The notes below the pieces were generated by a model that saw only the letters and a list, made by a program, of their open reading frames with translations, was not told the origin of the DNA and searched no databases. Of a DNA stretch of 64,000 nt, positions 9,862 through 23,857 are shown in pieces (position 1 is the stretch's first letter; each line of letters begins with the position of its first letter). The stretch covers positions 3,280,978 through 3,344,977 of the forward strand of contig JAJEKV010000078.1 in NCBI GenBank assembly GCA_021234155.1, read 5' to 3'. Origin of the DNA: Isoetes taiwanensis. Its lineage: Eukaryota > Streptophyta > Lycopodiopsida > Isoetales > Isoetaceae. Position numbers and translations under genes: made by a program.

Positions 9862-12790
9862 CTTTTTCATTCAGTGGAGCATGTGAGAGGAGTAAAATGG
9901 AGCCAAGGAAGTCCAGCAGAGACCATTGCCCTAGGCTCCAATGGAGGAAGATGGGTTGCCTTTTGTTGCACCCTTGCGGCCCGCATCGGCATTTGCAGAG
10001 GGCATAATAACCTGCAGCTTGATCCATTTGATAGTGTGAATGATGAAAGGCTGGGAGATGAACATCTTGGAGTTGGCATTGTGAAGTCGCTTTTATCGGT
10101 TGATACAATCATGTCCCGTGGAAGCTCTAGTGATTGCATTGTGTGCTCTGTGGGTCTTTGAGTCCCAAGCTCGCCTGAGATGGCCAATTAGATATATTAC
10201 ACACAAGAATGGTGATACTCTAGAATGCCCCATTGAACTACACACCCCCAAGGCCCACCCAAGACCATGTGGAAGATTTGGTGGTCGATGAGCATCCTTT
10301 GATCACAAGGAAGAGACGCTATGTTTTTTTCATAAAAGGCGCCCAAGGGTGCCCAAGAGGCCTAGAAGTGACAAATATTTAGAAAGGGTGGAAAGTATGG
10401 CACCAACCCGTAGAAAACCTAGAGGCAATTAGGGGTCAAGAGTGTTGCAACCTAGATTGCACAAAGGTGCATTACAATGTGGATGACCTCGTCTGGATAA
10501 GGTCCCAATATATTGGACAGCTTAAAAAAGATAGGATTAATTTCATTTACTCCTTGTGTAGGAATTCCAAATATGATGAAAACACAGAAGGCTACTATAT
10601 CAATTGAGGGGCATGAAGGTATGTATGAGAGCATTGAGATGGATTTTTGGGGTGAGCAAGTCTTCATTTTACAGACATCGGGAGCAGGTTAGAAAAGGGC
10701 ACAGCTTTGTTCCAACATGGTAATGCACTCACTTTGAAACCTAGAGCAAATACTCTCAAGGCCATTGCGCTTCAGAGCTTTGTGAGATACATGTCTCAAT
10801 CTATGCCCCACAAGTCGAAGGTGAACGAAGCACGGTGTGCGAGTGGTGCAAAGAGTGTTGCCACAACACTATATCCAAAAGGAGTGCCTTAAGGAGGTCA
10901 ACTCCATCCCGAAACTACCGAGGTAGGCCTCTTTCTCAATCACATTTCAGCAAGTTATGGAGCACTCACTTCTCGGGCGCGAGTGTCCTACAACACATGC
11001 CATTCTCAAAGTGCAACACTTGCATTCAACTCAAGGATACACTTGCATCAACCGCAATAGAGAAAGAAAGAATGGCAATTAGGGAGCAATTTGCGAGATC
11101 ACCAAAGGGACCAAATATCATGTAGACAGTTGTATTGGCAAAGTGGAGAACATTTTCCGAGATGCACCGGACAAATTTTTGTGTATAATTCATGATAAGA
11201 TGGACCAACACAAGACTTTCTTGCCAAAGCTAGATCCTTTACCCAAGCGTTGTCAAAACGCTTTTCGGATGAAAGTAAGTCCAAGGGTGTATTAACACAT
11301 GGTCATGGAACCGGAACATATGGTCATTTTGTGCTTGATCTATGGAGAGATGATCCAAACTTCCATGTGAGCTCTATTTTCAAGTGCCCGAGAACACTAA
11401 AGAAAGGATCGATAGAAGGGAGGAGGTATTCCCCTTCAAACCCATTTTGAGGCTTTGATGGATGATCAACCGCTTTGTTACCAAAGGCGATAAAAAACCT
11501 CACATCCAAGGTGTCTAGTGAATCAAGGAGGACTTGGGATGATTTCCCCTTACTTGAGAAATCACCGCCTTTGAGGAGCTATGTGTTCCCGCTTGGACAA
11601 CCGTTGGAAAGAAAACAAGAATAGATGGATGTTTGGGGCAATGTCATACTTGGACAAAGAAGGGGAGTATTCAAAGTTGTGAAAGTGGGATTCATGATGG
11701 TTGGGCATACGCATGATGATATAGATGGATTCTTTGGAACTTTCTCCACCAAGCTCAAGAGAGAAAAACGTGACCACTCTTCCTTAACTAGTGGATGTGT
11801 TTGAGAGTCGCATTGACCCCAACCCAATGGCTTTCTTGATGGATGAGGTTGCGATTGAAAATCATTTGTAGAGGGATACCGCTAGATGGTAAGGACCGGG
11901 TTAATGACAGACACACAAAGCCACTTGATTCAAGTTTTGGGTTAGGGATGGAATACCAATCATGCAATATAAGTGGAGAGGTGACAAGTTGTGGATGCCC
12001 AGTACAAGGTATCGAAGTTGTGGCAAAGGGTGCTTGGGTGAAGTTCTCATTCCTAAAGGGCAGCCAAAACCACTACCTCCCTTCAAGATACAAAGACTCT
12101 AGCCAACTAGTGAAGGGCATCAAGGATTACATAACGACCGGGATGATGTTCAAATGGAAAGCACACCTCCACTCTTAAGAAAAATCAAATGGACTCCCTA
12201 ATCAAGTCTTGGGGAGAAAGTTGTGACATGCTTAGAAACCGAAAACACCCATGTGGGAGGGAGCTAAGAGACGGGTTCTTGCCGAGTCAAGATGGGAGGG
12301 TTCTCAAGGTGCAAGCACGCTAAGAATGCTCACACGGGTCCCAACAAGGGTTCCAAGTGGTTTGTGGGAAGTAAGGCCTCAAAGCCGAAGTGGTTTGATC
12401 TTCCCCGAGTGGGATCCCTTTGAGGACATCAAGGAAGGATACTTTGTGCTAGTAAGGCCCGATGATGAGGACTGTCCAATATGGTTAGGGTGGCACTCTC
12501 CGATGTAACCACCACTATGCCCGATGGAGAGGAGTTGCGTCCGGGATTCCAAATTCAATATTGGGAGCCCATTGGGAGACACAAGAAGGGCAACTTGAAG
12601 GAGCAATACACTGACTGCTGGGAGAAGAAGTGGAGGGCAAATTATGCTGACCCTCAAAGGAGGGGATTGGTGGAGTGTGTGGTATGGTCATATCCAAGTT
12701 CTCACATTGCAAAGGACAACACACACACAAGATCCCAAAAGGGAGATGGACAAGGCCATGAGCAACCTCCATGCTTTATCATTGTATGAG
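9862..12790 (+). pseudogene. decayed transposase-like ORF (DUF7869-like)
   Basis: Plus-strand fragments appear in the order expected for a large plant element protein: a Cys-rich part near 10835 (CEWCKECCHNT), FSKLWSTHFS and FSKCNTCIQLKDTL near 10960-11050, IHDKMDQHKTFLPKL near 11185, LTHGHGTGTYGHFVLDLW near 11293, a degraded GHTHDDIDGFFGTFSTKL near 11705, and a C-terminal part PIWLGVALSDVTTTMP then FQIQYWEPIGRHKKGNL near 12470-12590. The HDKMD, GHG and GHTHDDID blocks are what I associate with DUF7869-type proteins, which behave like a transposon family in non-seed plants; the name is from memory. Stops and frameshifts occur throughout, so it is dead. The N-terminal 900 bp is less certain. 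Confidence 0.55.
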
Positions 12791-12799
12791 GGTAGATAA

Positions 12800-15700
12800 T
12801 ATTGAGAAGTTTGAAAACTTTCTCAACTAGTGGTTTGTAAAATTTATGAGGAAAACAAGTAATCCAATTCTTTGTGTGTCATGTGTAATTCTATTCAAGC
12901 AATCAATTCAGAAATTTCCTTTTTGGTGTGTGAGTCCCATTTTCAGTCCGAGTCCCAAAATTCAAGATTTGTCCCACTTTAATTAAATACGCCTTAACTA
13001 CAGCGAAAGCTTTGCTGCATATACATATAACAGATGATGCATTGTATGTGTCTAGATCTTAATTCAATCCAAAGCAACGAAGGTTTCGGGCTTCCTTGAT
13101 TGCTTCAGCTTACACAATGCCGCCCTGCAAGCAAGCAAGCACAACATATGTTGTGATTTTTGTGGGCTATATGTGAATCACTTCCGCCAACGGAACAAGA
13201 TATTTTTTAATTCTTGTGCAAAACTTTGTGGTTGCACATGTAATCTGCTTCTAGCATCTAATCAAGAAGTACATAGCAGTCTTCTATCATCCGTTTGTGG
13301 AGCATAGGAACAACTTTGCATAACATTCTTGATGCAATGCAGATAATGCATATCTTGGTATAGACGCCTTCCAAAATGCCCCTCGATCGTTGTCAATTTG
13401 TAAAATGGTAGTTGATCTAAAATCCAAACTTATTAAACATTCTATGATGGACATAAATTAAATGCATACATACCGGTTTTGCCACTTTAATCTTCCGTAT
13501 GAAAAAGTAACCTTGCATCAGTGTCATATATTAAAATGCCTTGGATAGTATAAAACATTGTTATCATTGTTTGTGGACAAGTATTGGCATCTCTGCCTCT
13601 AGCACATGTACTCTGCAAAACAAAAAAGCAGACAAGATGAATAACAAACTATGAACATATCGAAAAAGGAGTCAATCAATATAAACCAACATGTTTCAAG
13701 AAAAAAGAATGAGAGGAAAATATGGGCAACCTTCCAAAGACAGAAGATTAACACCCTCTACTAGAGGTACTTCAAATAACTACAATGCCTCAAACATCAA
13801 ACAAATACAATGCCTCAAACATCAGGAAGAAAATGGTCGTGTCTTTCTTCAAGATGACAATTCTCTAACAAAGGGACGACAATATCAGGCTTTAAAGTCT
13901 CACAAAAACTTGGCCCTGTCACAATATTCAGTGTCAACCAGAGTGTAGTTTTAATTTCAAACAGAAAAATGCATGCAAAATACACGTGTCCTGCATTAAA
14001 GCATGAGAGAGTTCTGCATGAAAAGTGGAACTGACCTAAACTGCATGAATCTTCCGCCTAACCTAAACTGCAAAAATGTTAAGCGGCCAATGTTTTCGTA
14101 CTAATGCAGTCACTACCACCACGGATTCATCTCGCAAGTTTCATCCGCCAGCACCAATGCTACTGTGTACTAACCAAAACTCCAGCTGCTGCATGCAATA
14201 TTTCTGGTCGGGATCTTCCAAAATCAAATGCCTGGCTGCAAAAGCTTTGGATAATAGAGATATGGAGTTCCGGATTGAGGCTTCTGTGTTCCGACCTTAG
14301 CATCGTTTCTTTAAATCTAGAAAGGAAGAAATAGACGGATTGGCAGCAGAGATGAACAGATGGTGGATTCTAAAAAAAACCCAAAAAGATGGAATACATT
14401 GTACCTTAAGCTTCCTTTGTTTCAGCGACTCCTATTGCTTAGCGACTCCTCTACTTCAGCACAAACACAAACACAAACTGCATATAGAAAGCACAAACAT
14501 GATTTGGATTCTGCTGTAAGTAAACGCTTTTTTCTGCCGTAAGCAAATTAAGAGAAGGGAGAACACCTTATTTGTAAACGTTGCTTGCTGCCGCTGCTAA
14601 CAAAATGTAACTAAAAGAACCTTGCTTGCTTGTTGTTGCTGCTGTAGCTTGTTTGCTGGCTCTGGAACTTTAACTAAATCTAGCATTGGTGCGACTGCAG
14701 ATCCTATCATCACGACGAGCACCTGTGCTGTTTCGGAGAGGAAAGAAAATGAATAGAAGCTGAAAGCCCGAAAACGCCGAAATATTTGCCGGAATAGAAA
14801 AAGTCTTCCAAAACTCACGCTTTTGCTCCAAAACTCACGCTTTTCCGGTATGCGAACGAAATATTTTGAGTAAGTAGATCAACGGCAAGCTAGATCAACA
14901 AAGAAGCTTCTTGGTAAGACTTACAAATTAAAATACACATATAAATTCAAATCATGACTACACGTTAAACGTCATTTGAATCACATGCAACCTCTCAACA
15001 AAAACAAACATTCAAAGAAAAATCGACAACAAAGAAATTACCAAACGTGAGCTTACAATTGTGGACCAAAGGTGAATCAACATTGTCAACATCACACTTT
15101 GGAACCAATTAGAATCAACATAAGCAATGCAACTAGAAGAAGCAATACATCAAGCACCAGTGGTCGTAGTCACGTATCTACGAGCTAACAATTTTCAAGG
15201 TACATACATATATGCAATATCAAACATTTTCAAATGCACTAAAATATAACCACCAGTCCTCGCCGCAGGTTTATCATTATCGAGCACAACAAACAGCATC
15301 ATACAAATCAATCCTAACATACCATGTACCTTGAATTACGCAACTAATGAGTCGTAAAACCTATGAATAATTTTTACCAATCAAATGCTGACTAATGCAA
15401 AACATTCTATAACAAACAGGTATAATACAGAAGGAAAAAAGCAATGTACACATCTGCGGGAGCAACCTTGGACAAACAATAGTCACACAACAATTCAACA
15501 AGACAACAAAACGATCGCACATCTATATCAAACATCACATTAGCTGACGTTGGACAAATCAAAGTAAACTAAGAACACAAATTAAAATCCAATTCAATAT
15601 TTCCAACACTAACACCTTATAACTGAAAAATGAAAGGCTCAAAGCTTCGCTGTAAGGGCATCTATAAGTTACATCAATCCAAACCAACAAATGTGGTACA

Positions 15701-16690
15701 CTGCATGCAACTCTTGTAAGAAAAAAGTCTAACACGAAACATCGACAACATAGTGTCAAACTTGCCATATCAAAACATCAATTTCTAAAAGGTAAGAGTT
15801 AATGAATACCATTCCATTCTAATCAATATACCAATCAACCTTCCATTCTAAATGAAATACACACTCCAGATATATTTTCTATGCAAAATCGATAGACTCA
15901 ACTCACGAAGCTTGGGCCACCGCCTTCAATGACAAAGCAGAAAAAATTCTAGAATACAATGCGAATGAACTGCATGAAATAAGAACACAGGTACAACAAA
16001 CATCATATGTAACAAAGCAATCGAACAATACCAATCTAATTTCATGTCTTTCTAGGATAACGAAGGTAAATTATGCCAACAAATTCTAGCAAAAGCGAAA
16101 GGGAGGGGGAGGTGAGAAAAGAGAAAAAACAAGGAGGGGGAAAAGGGACGAATGTGCATAAGCCTTTTATAGCCAAGCAATGCTGAACTTAGTTTCTGAT
16201 CATATTTAAAACAATACGCGATCTCGTTTTGTAAGAAATGATGCCATATATGAAATGCAACCGGATATGTTATGATGCAGTGCAAAATAGGCTTATGCCA
16301 CATCACCAAGCTAGGCATCATAGGTGAATTAGAAGGGGTAGGATTAAGAAGAATAAAGCAGATAATTAGAAGTGAAAATTTTATTAATGTCTAGAAATAA
16401 CCATAAACTTGCAATATTTTCATCTCCTATTGCCAGAGGAGCTTCTTGCCATAGTTGGGACTATGATTCCTGGCACGTATTCTATGCAAAACCATACTTT
16501 TTTTTGCATTTTTGAGCAACTTAATTTCGCTTAAAAGTTATGTTTTTTTTTTTTTGGGGGGTTTATTTTTTCGTGACGCTTGCACAAACGAGGGTGGAGA
16601 CTTTGAGGCGATTTCAAGGCATCCACGTTGCAGACTAGTTTGGGATTATTGTGCACGTGGAAAGCCTTATAGTCGTTAGATTTGATCTAA
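12800..16690. other. intergenic stretch without supported gene
   Basis: AT-rich sequence with only short frames on both strands and no recognisable protein motif, RNA gene or LTR end. A homopolymer patch (T run followed by G run) lies at about 16545-16570. It may contain old element debris that I cannot identify by eye. Confidence 0.5.
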
Positions 16691-16887
16691 GGTGGAGAAA
16701 ATGATGGAAATTCCAAATGTCCACCGTTGGGAAGTTATTCCGGCGGGGGAAGCTATGGCGGGGCAGTTTTTTGAAGAAACAAAAGCCGGGTATTTTCTAA
16801 ACCGCATTTCATATGTTTTATTGTTGCATTCCTCTCAATGCGATCTTTTCTTTGCTTTACGCTATTATTCCTGGGGGAAGCTATGGC

Positions 16888-18479
<1,592 letters not shown>

Positions 18480-18480
<1 letters not shown>

Positions 18481-19480
18481 GCATCTTTTCCGACATGCAG
18501 ATGTCTCATTGAGGAAATACTAAGGAGGCAACAGATACATAAATTTGCTTTTTTGTGTCCACATTGTTAAAGAAGCCGACCATAATTCTAACGTCTTTTC
18601 CTCTGAAACGATAACGTGATTGTATCTGCTTGGCAGGCTATCATCTTTGGGAAGCGGCCATTGAACAGTGACAGGGGTCTATTTTGAACAATGAGAACCT
18701 TCCAGGGTGGTAAGTAGTTCCTACTATGGATTATAGGCATAATAAGGAAATAGGGTAGATTAGAGATATATGCATTCTTTTTAATCATGTCAAGTAGCAT
18801 TACGAAAGTCTAGTTTAGGCATTATTGCCATACTTAAATACAGGAGTATCAATTTCATTAAGGAAGATAGAATGTCTACTAAAACCATCAATGTATTGCG
18901 AATGTGATTGAGACTGCTGTTTGTTCTGAGTAATATAAAGGGCAGAATTGCGAATGTGATTGAGGCTAGCCGCTTTGTTCTCGAAGTAATATAATAGTAT
19001 ATACGTTAGCAATGTTTGTTGCTTGCAAGTCATGCATTTGCTTTCAACTTACTTTGTTGTCTATATAACGCTTCTTCCCTCTTTATTTTGTCGCACACAG
19101 GACTACATTGTTCAGTGAGCTTTACTATCTGGTAGCTGGAGGAACTGTGTGGACTGGTGTGTAGAAGATTGCTTAATTGATCTTAATCCTTGTTATAGTA
19201 AGCTAATGATTCTGTAGCTTTTAGAGTAAGCTGATGGTTTCTGCAGCTTTTAGAAAAGTGCCAGTCTTAGGATGTTACAAGTAACTGTCTTCATAGCCTC
19301 TCAACTTATGAGCTAGGTGCCACTTAATTGACCTGTTTTGTTGCTTTTCAGATGGTGGTCCCCCACTGCAGGGTAAGGGGGAACTTTCTGCTCCAGATAC
19401 TTCCTGTGTAACACCTTCTTTTCATACTAGTGGATTGACTTCTCGTACAAAGAGTGAATATTGTATTAGTGGGGCTCAGC
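18480..19480. other. spacer between two pseudogenes
   Basis: No supported gene. A short direct repeat (GCGAATGTGATTGAG) occurs at about 18898-18912 and 18950-18964. Sequence is otherwise AT-rich with short frames only. Confidence 0.5.
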
Positions 19481-21000
19481 TAAGCGGAAATGGAGATGAA
19501 AAATAATTTCATAAACCATGCCAGAGATGTATGGAATAGGGCCGTAACCTTGTTGACTCGCATTGATCAATTATGGTATGAATATTTTCACATGGAGGAA
19601 ATGTTGGGAAATTTTGCAGGTGCTAGAGAGATTTTTGGAAGATGGATGGATTGGGAACCAGATCATCATGGATGGTCTGCTTATATTAAATTTAAGCTGA
19701 GACTTGGTGAAGTCGATCGGGCAAGGGCCATCTATGGAAGGTATGTTCAATGCCTGCCTCCTGTGAAGGCGTGGTTGAAATATGCTAAGTTTAAGTTTTA
19801 AAATGGGGAAGTAACTAGGGCCAGAAGTTGCTATGAATGAGCAGTTGCATAGCTTGAAGAAGATGGGCAGACAGAGGAGTTGTTTGTCGCCTTTGCAGAA
19901 TTTGAAGAGAGGTGCAAGGAGCTTGAAAGGGCGCGGCGGATCTACTTATATGCTCTGGATCACATTCCTAGGGGACAAGCTGAGGACTTGTATAAAAATT
20001 TTGTTGCATTTGAAAAAAGGTATGGCGATAGGGAGGGGATTCAAAATAGCATTGTAAGGAAGAGAAGATTTCAGTATGAAGAGGAAATCAAGAAGAACTT
20101 GCGCAATTATGATGTTTGGTTTGATTATACAATGCTCCAGGAAAGTGTAGGCAACGTTAAGGAAGTTTATGAAAGAGCCATTGCTAATGTCCCCCCCGCA
20201 GGAGAAAAAAGATACTGGAAACGCTATATTTACCTATGGATGCGGTATGCTCTGTATGAGGAGCTGGAAGCTGAGGATATGAAACGTTCCCAAGAAGTTT
20301 ATATAGAATGCTTAAAGTTAATTCTGCATATAAAGTTTTCATTTGCAAAAATCTGGATAATGGCTGCGCAGTTTGAGATCAGGCATGAAAACTTAAAAGG
20401 TGCAAGCCTTATAATGGACAATGCAATTGGTATAAGATTTTCAAAACGTGCATCGATATTGAGTTAGGACTTGGAAACATAGACCGATGTCGAGTTCTAT
20501 ATGAAAAGTACCTGGAATGGGCTCCTGCAAATTGTTATGCACGGAATAAATATGCAGTGCTTGAAAGATCCCTAAAGGAAACAAAAAGATGGCCATCAAT
20601 TTTTGAGCTAGCAACTATGCAGCTTGTCTTGGATATGCCAGAACTTTTATGGAAGGCATACATAGAATTTGAAATCTCAGAAGGAGAGCATGAGCGAACA
20701 AGGAAGTTATATGAGAGGCTTCTTGATAGGGCGAAGCACTTTAAGGTGTGGTCGAGCTATGCGAAATTTGAAGCCGGCATTGCAATTTCTCCAATGCAAA
20801 CACATCCCATCTTATCAGCACAAGAAGAAGGCAGGGAACCTATACATCCCATCCTATCAGCACAAGAAGAAGGCAGGGGACCTCATGAAACTGTAATGCA
20901 GGAAACTCTAATGGAGGGAGGAGCAAAGTCTGTAGAGAGAATTTGTTCAAGAGGTATTTTCGAGAGGGCATTTGAATCATTCAGTGCACCAGAACCTTAG
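19481..21000 (+). pseudogene. Crooked-neck/Clf1-like HAT-repeat splicing factor, broken
   Basis: The plus strand encodes successive HAT repeats (half-a-TPR, with W..Y..FE spacing) of the Crooked-neck family: EMKNNFINHARDVWNRAV, DQLWYEYFHMEEMLGN, DRARAIYGRYVQ, then after a stop at 19799 FVAFAEFEERCKELERARRIY, LYKNFVAFEKRYGDREG, NYDVWFDYTMLQESVGN, RYWKRYIYLWMRYALYEEL and FEISEGEHERTRKLYERLL. Clf1/CRNKL1 is a scaffold of the NineTeen complex in the spliceosome. Faults: stops at 19799 and near 19838, a frameshift near 19860, another near 20430-20467 and others beyond, and the first 100 or so residues of the family are absent. The homology is uninterrupted by introns and 5'-truncated, as expected for a processed copy, though this is inference. 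Confidence 0.88.
20803..20886 (+). repeat. 42-bp in-frame tandem duplication
   Basis: Positions 20803-20844 and 20845-20886 are two copies of a 42-bp unit differing at only a few bases. Both encode a 14-residue HPILSAQEEGR segment. It interrupts the Crooked-neck-like homology after the AKFEAGIA segment. Confidence 0.85.
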
Positions 21001-23850
21001 GAAATTTGAGGGTCCCAAACGTTACGGGCAAGTATTTTCCAATACATCTTTCCGTCAACTCCAGCTTTTATTATTCCAGTCATTTAATCAGGTGCAAATT
21101 GGTAGAGATTCTTTGGAAACTCTGCAAAGCCCCTCCCTTGCTTCGATTTCTCCTCTCCTTTCGCTACAGCCTTAGGTTCCTAATTTTTCTAGAATTTTTA
21201 CTTTGCTTGATACAAACAGGAAACCATGGCAGTAGAAGACCATAATTGTGTCTTTGCACCAGTCGAATTAGGACCTGTCGTGTTTGGCGTTCTTAACTGC
21301 AATTCATTTTTGTCTCAAGATGAGATCATTTCACACATGTTGAAGTTAGAGATATTTTGGCATTGCATGTATTTTTCTGCATCACTCATGGCTATTCCGG
21401 CTTTATAATTTATGCTATCCAAACAAATCCCTAATGTTCACTTTATTTTTTCCTTGATTCTATAAGTAATGACGACTATGTAAAGCACGATAGCCCGATA
21501 GCCGGATTGCCTTTCTAGCCCTGTGGAAAAGAATAGGATGTATGATTATTACTTGTTGTATCACCTTTGTGGACTCGGGAGTTAACCAGACGTTGTGCAT
21601 TATTGGAGTCTCTATATCACTATGCTTCTAAGATTTAGCTATTGATATTTTGTCAAGTGTGCATATGGCCTGATTTGTGGAACGCTCAATGAAAGGACAC
21701 CGATGATGACATTAATTATATGACCTTTGTGCACCTAACAAAGATTGCCACGGGGAGGCTATGATGGAAAGGTTACATGCAAGTTCGATTTTGAAAGAAC
21801 TTGTTGCTGTTTTCACATTTCGTATTGCCACGATATATTCTTGTCTCAATTCATGGAAAAGGAAAGGATACTTCTAACAACATCCCTCTTTAGGACATGG
21901 TCAGTAATTATCTCATGACACCCCAATCTTGGACTTTACTTCTCCTCTATGTATGTTGGGTTTTTTACTTAGTTTCACGGTTTTCATTGCAGCCTACTAT
22001 GGACAGATAAGGGGACAATAATAGGTCAGTTTGGACAGTTAGAAAGAAGTGCAAGACAAACTTTGGCAGCAACGCTCTTATGAGAATCAGTTAAATGTAT
22101 ACTGTAGGATGAAAGACTTCAGGGATAAGCAAAGATAATATTCTATTTAGTTGATCCAATAAGAGGTCACAGGGTCTGTTGCATTTCCTTTTAGCAGATC
22201 TCTGCTATCGGAGCTGCAATAGCCTAACTTTAGCCGAACTATTTATTCAGACATTTTTGTTCCTGTTCTCATGCAGTAGAGATCAAACAACTAAAAAAGG
22301 AATAGATTAGTCAGCAAAACTTGATGACAAAGGAAATTATTAATCAATACTGCAGACCTAACTATACACTGGTTCTTCTCTGCTCTCTGGCTATATTCAA
22401 GCCTCTGGGGAAAAAAAGACTAAGAGAGATCGATGTGTTGCTTCCTGTAGTTTAGACTGATATCTATCAATTCATCTGATATTCTATGTTCTTACATTTG
22501 GTAGAGATTTTCTGTAAAGCAACACATGTAGGACCATGCCCGTTGAAGTGGCATGGCCTCAAGCATTATACACCTTTGTTTTATATCCTACAACTCCTCA
22601 TAGAACATGTCTAGGCCGATCATGTGTTATACCCCCCCTCGAGTGCAAAAACCATAAAAATGGACACCTACTATGTCTATGGTTTTGGATGAGAATCTCT
22701 ATGAATAATCCAACGATTCATTACATGCACGTGGCACCATTGATATTTCCATACTTGCATTTGTTAATGTTATAAAAAGCAACACCCATCCCAAATCTTA
22801 TAATTTGCTATGCAAAGTAATCAAACGTGCTTTTGCTTTTGACTAATTTGTCGTTTTTTGCTATTTTGGCTATGATCTATAAAGGAAAGGGGCGAATCCG
22901 GATATGGAAAGGACTGGTCAACAGACACAATGTGTCTTTTGTCTTTGCCCATGCCTATACTGGCGGGAGATTTTTTTAAGCAGAAGTGGAGCAGTTGCAG
23001 GATGGAATTAGCGAGGGTCTTCCCTTTTGTTGCGCTTCGGCTTTGAACAAGCTTGAAATACAAGGTATTATTTTTTTAGGGGGTTCTGGTGAGGCCGGCT
23101 GGGTCTGGAGGTTCGAATCCTCTGAGCCCTGTGTTGTTTTTTATGTGATACGAAACGAAAATATTGTAAGTTCATAGGGTTTGAGAGGCCAGGGGAGTAC
23201 TGCCAGCATGGGTTCCATGGACTGCTTGGGGAGCTTCCATGGACTGCCCTTTCTATATCCTGTTTACAGTGGCAGTTGCAGATGATGCAGCAGGGTGGTT
23301 CATCCGGTTTTCTTTAACTCCAAGGCTGTGTGTTTTCCATTTCTCAAAATATTGCACCTTTGGTCTCTTTACACCATTGGAAGTGGTATGGAGATTTCGA
23401 ATCAAAAATTTAATGGCCTTTGATCTGGGATAAAACATGGAGCATCCGCCAGGTCAACGATTAGAATTAAAAGATAGAAAAAAAAACCCATAAAGAAACA
23501 ATAATAACCATATAGATAGTAGGCCACCAATTATGATTAACACGAGTTGCATAAAAAATGCTTGTAAAAATTCTAAATCTTTTATCAAATCAATTTTCTG
23601 TTCTGGCTTTTCCTTCAAATTCTTGTACACAGTAACGAGGCTACCAAAACAGGCCAAGTCCTCCGATGCGTGAAATTGTGTTTAATCTGTACAGTAGGAA
23701 CTAACTCATTTGAATACATGGCCAAAGGTCCATGCTCCATTACGGAATGTTGAAAGATCGTTTTCTCCAATGTGAACAGCTTTTGGGTTGCAAAGATTTT
23801 GATCAGTGGTTCTTATGTCTAATATAGTCTCCAATCTCCTCAACTATATG
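21000..23850. other. spacer without supported gene
   Basis: The first 100 bp may retain degraded sequence of the Crooked-neck-like pseudogene. Beyond that I see no family motif. A hydrophobic minus-strand frame at 23454-23657 (LVLIIIGGLLSIWLLLFLYG) lies downstream of the membrane-protein gene stop; I do not recognise it and treat it as chance. The 3' UTR of the minus-strand gene should fall in about 23600-23857. Confidence 0.45.
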
Positions 23851-23857
23851 GCTAATG

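Noticed and set aside
23085-23132. tRNA-like T-arm: GGAGG, loop TTCGAAT, CCTCT
   Set aside because: A good T-arm with GGTTCGAATCC is present, but no acceptor, D or anticodon arm can be formed with the sequence upstream. Not a tRNA gene; at most a relic.
23454-23657. Small hydrophobic protein or organelle-DNA insertion
   Set aside because: One hydrophobic segment only, with no match to a plastid or mitochondrial gene that I can recognise; lies where the 3' flank of the membrane-protein gene should be.
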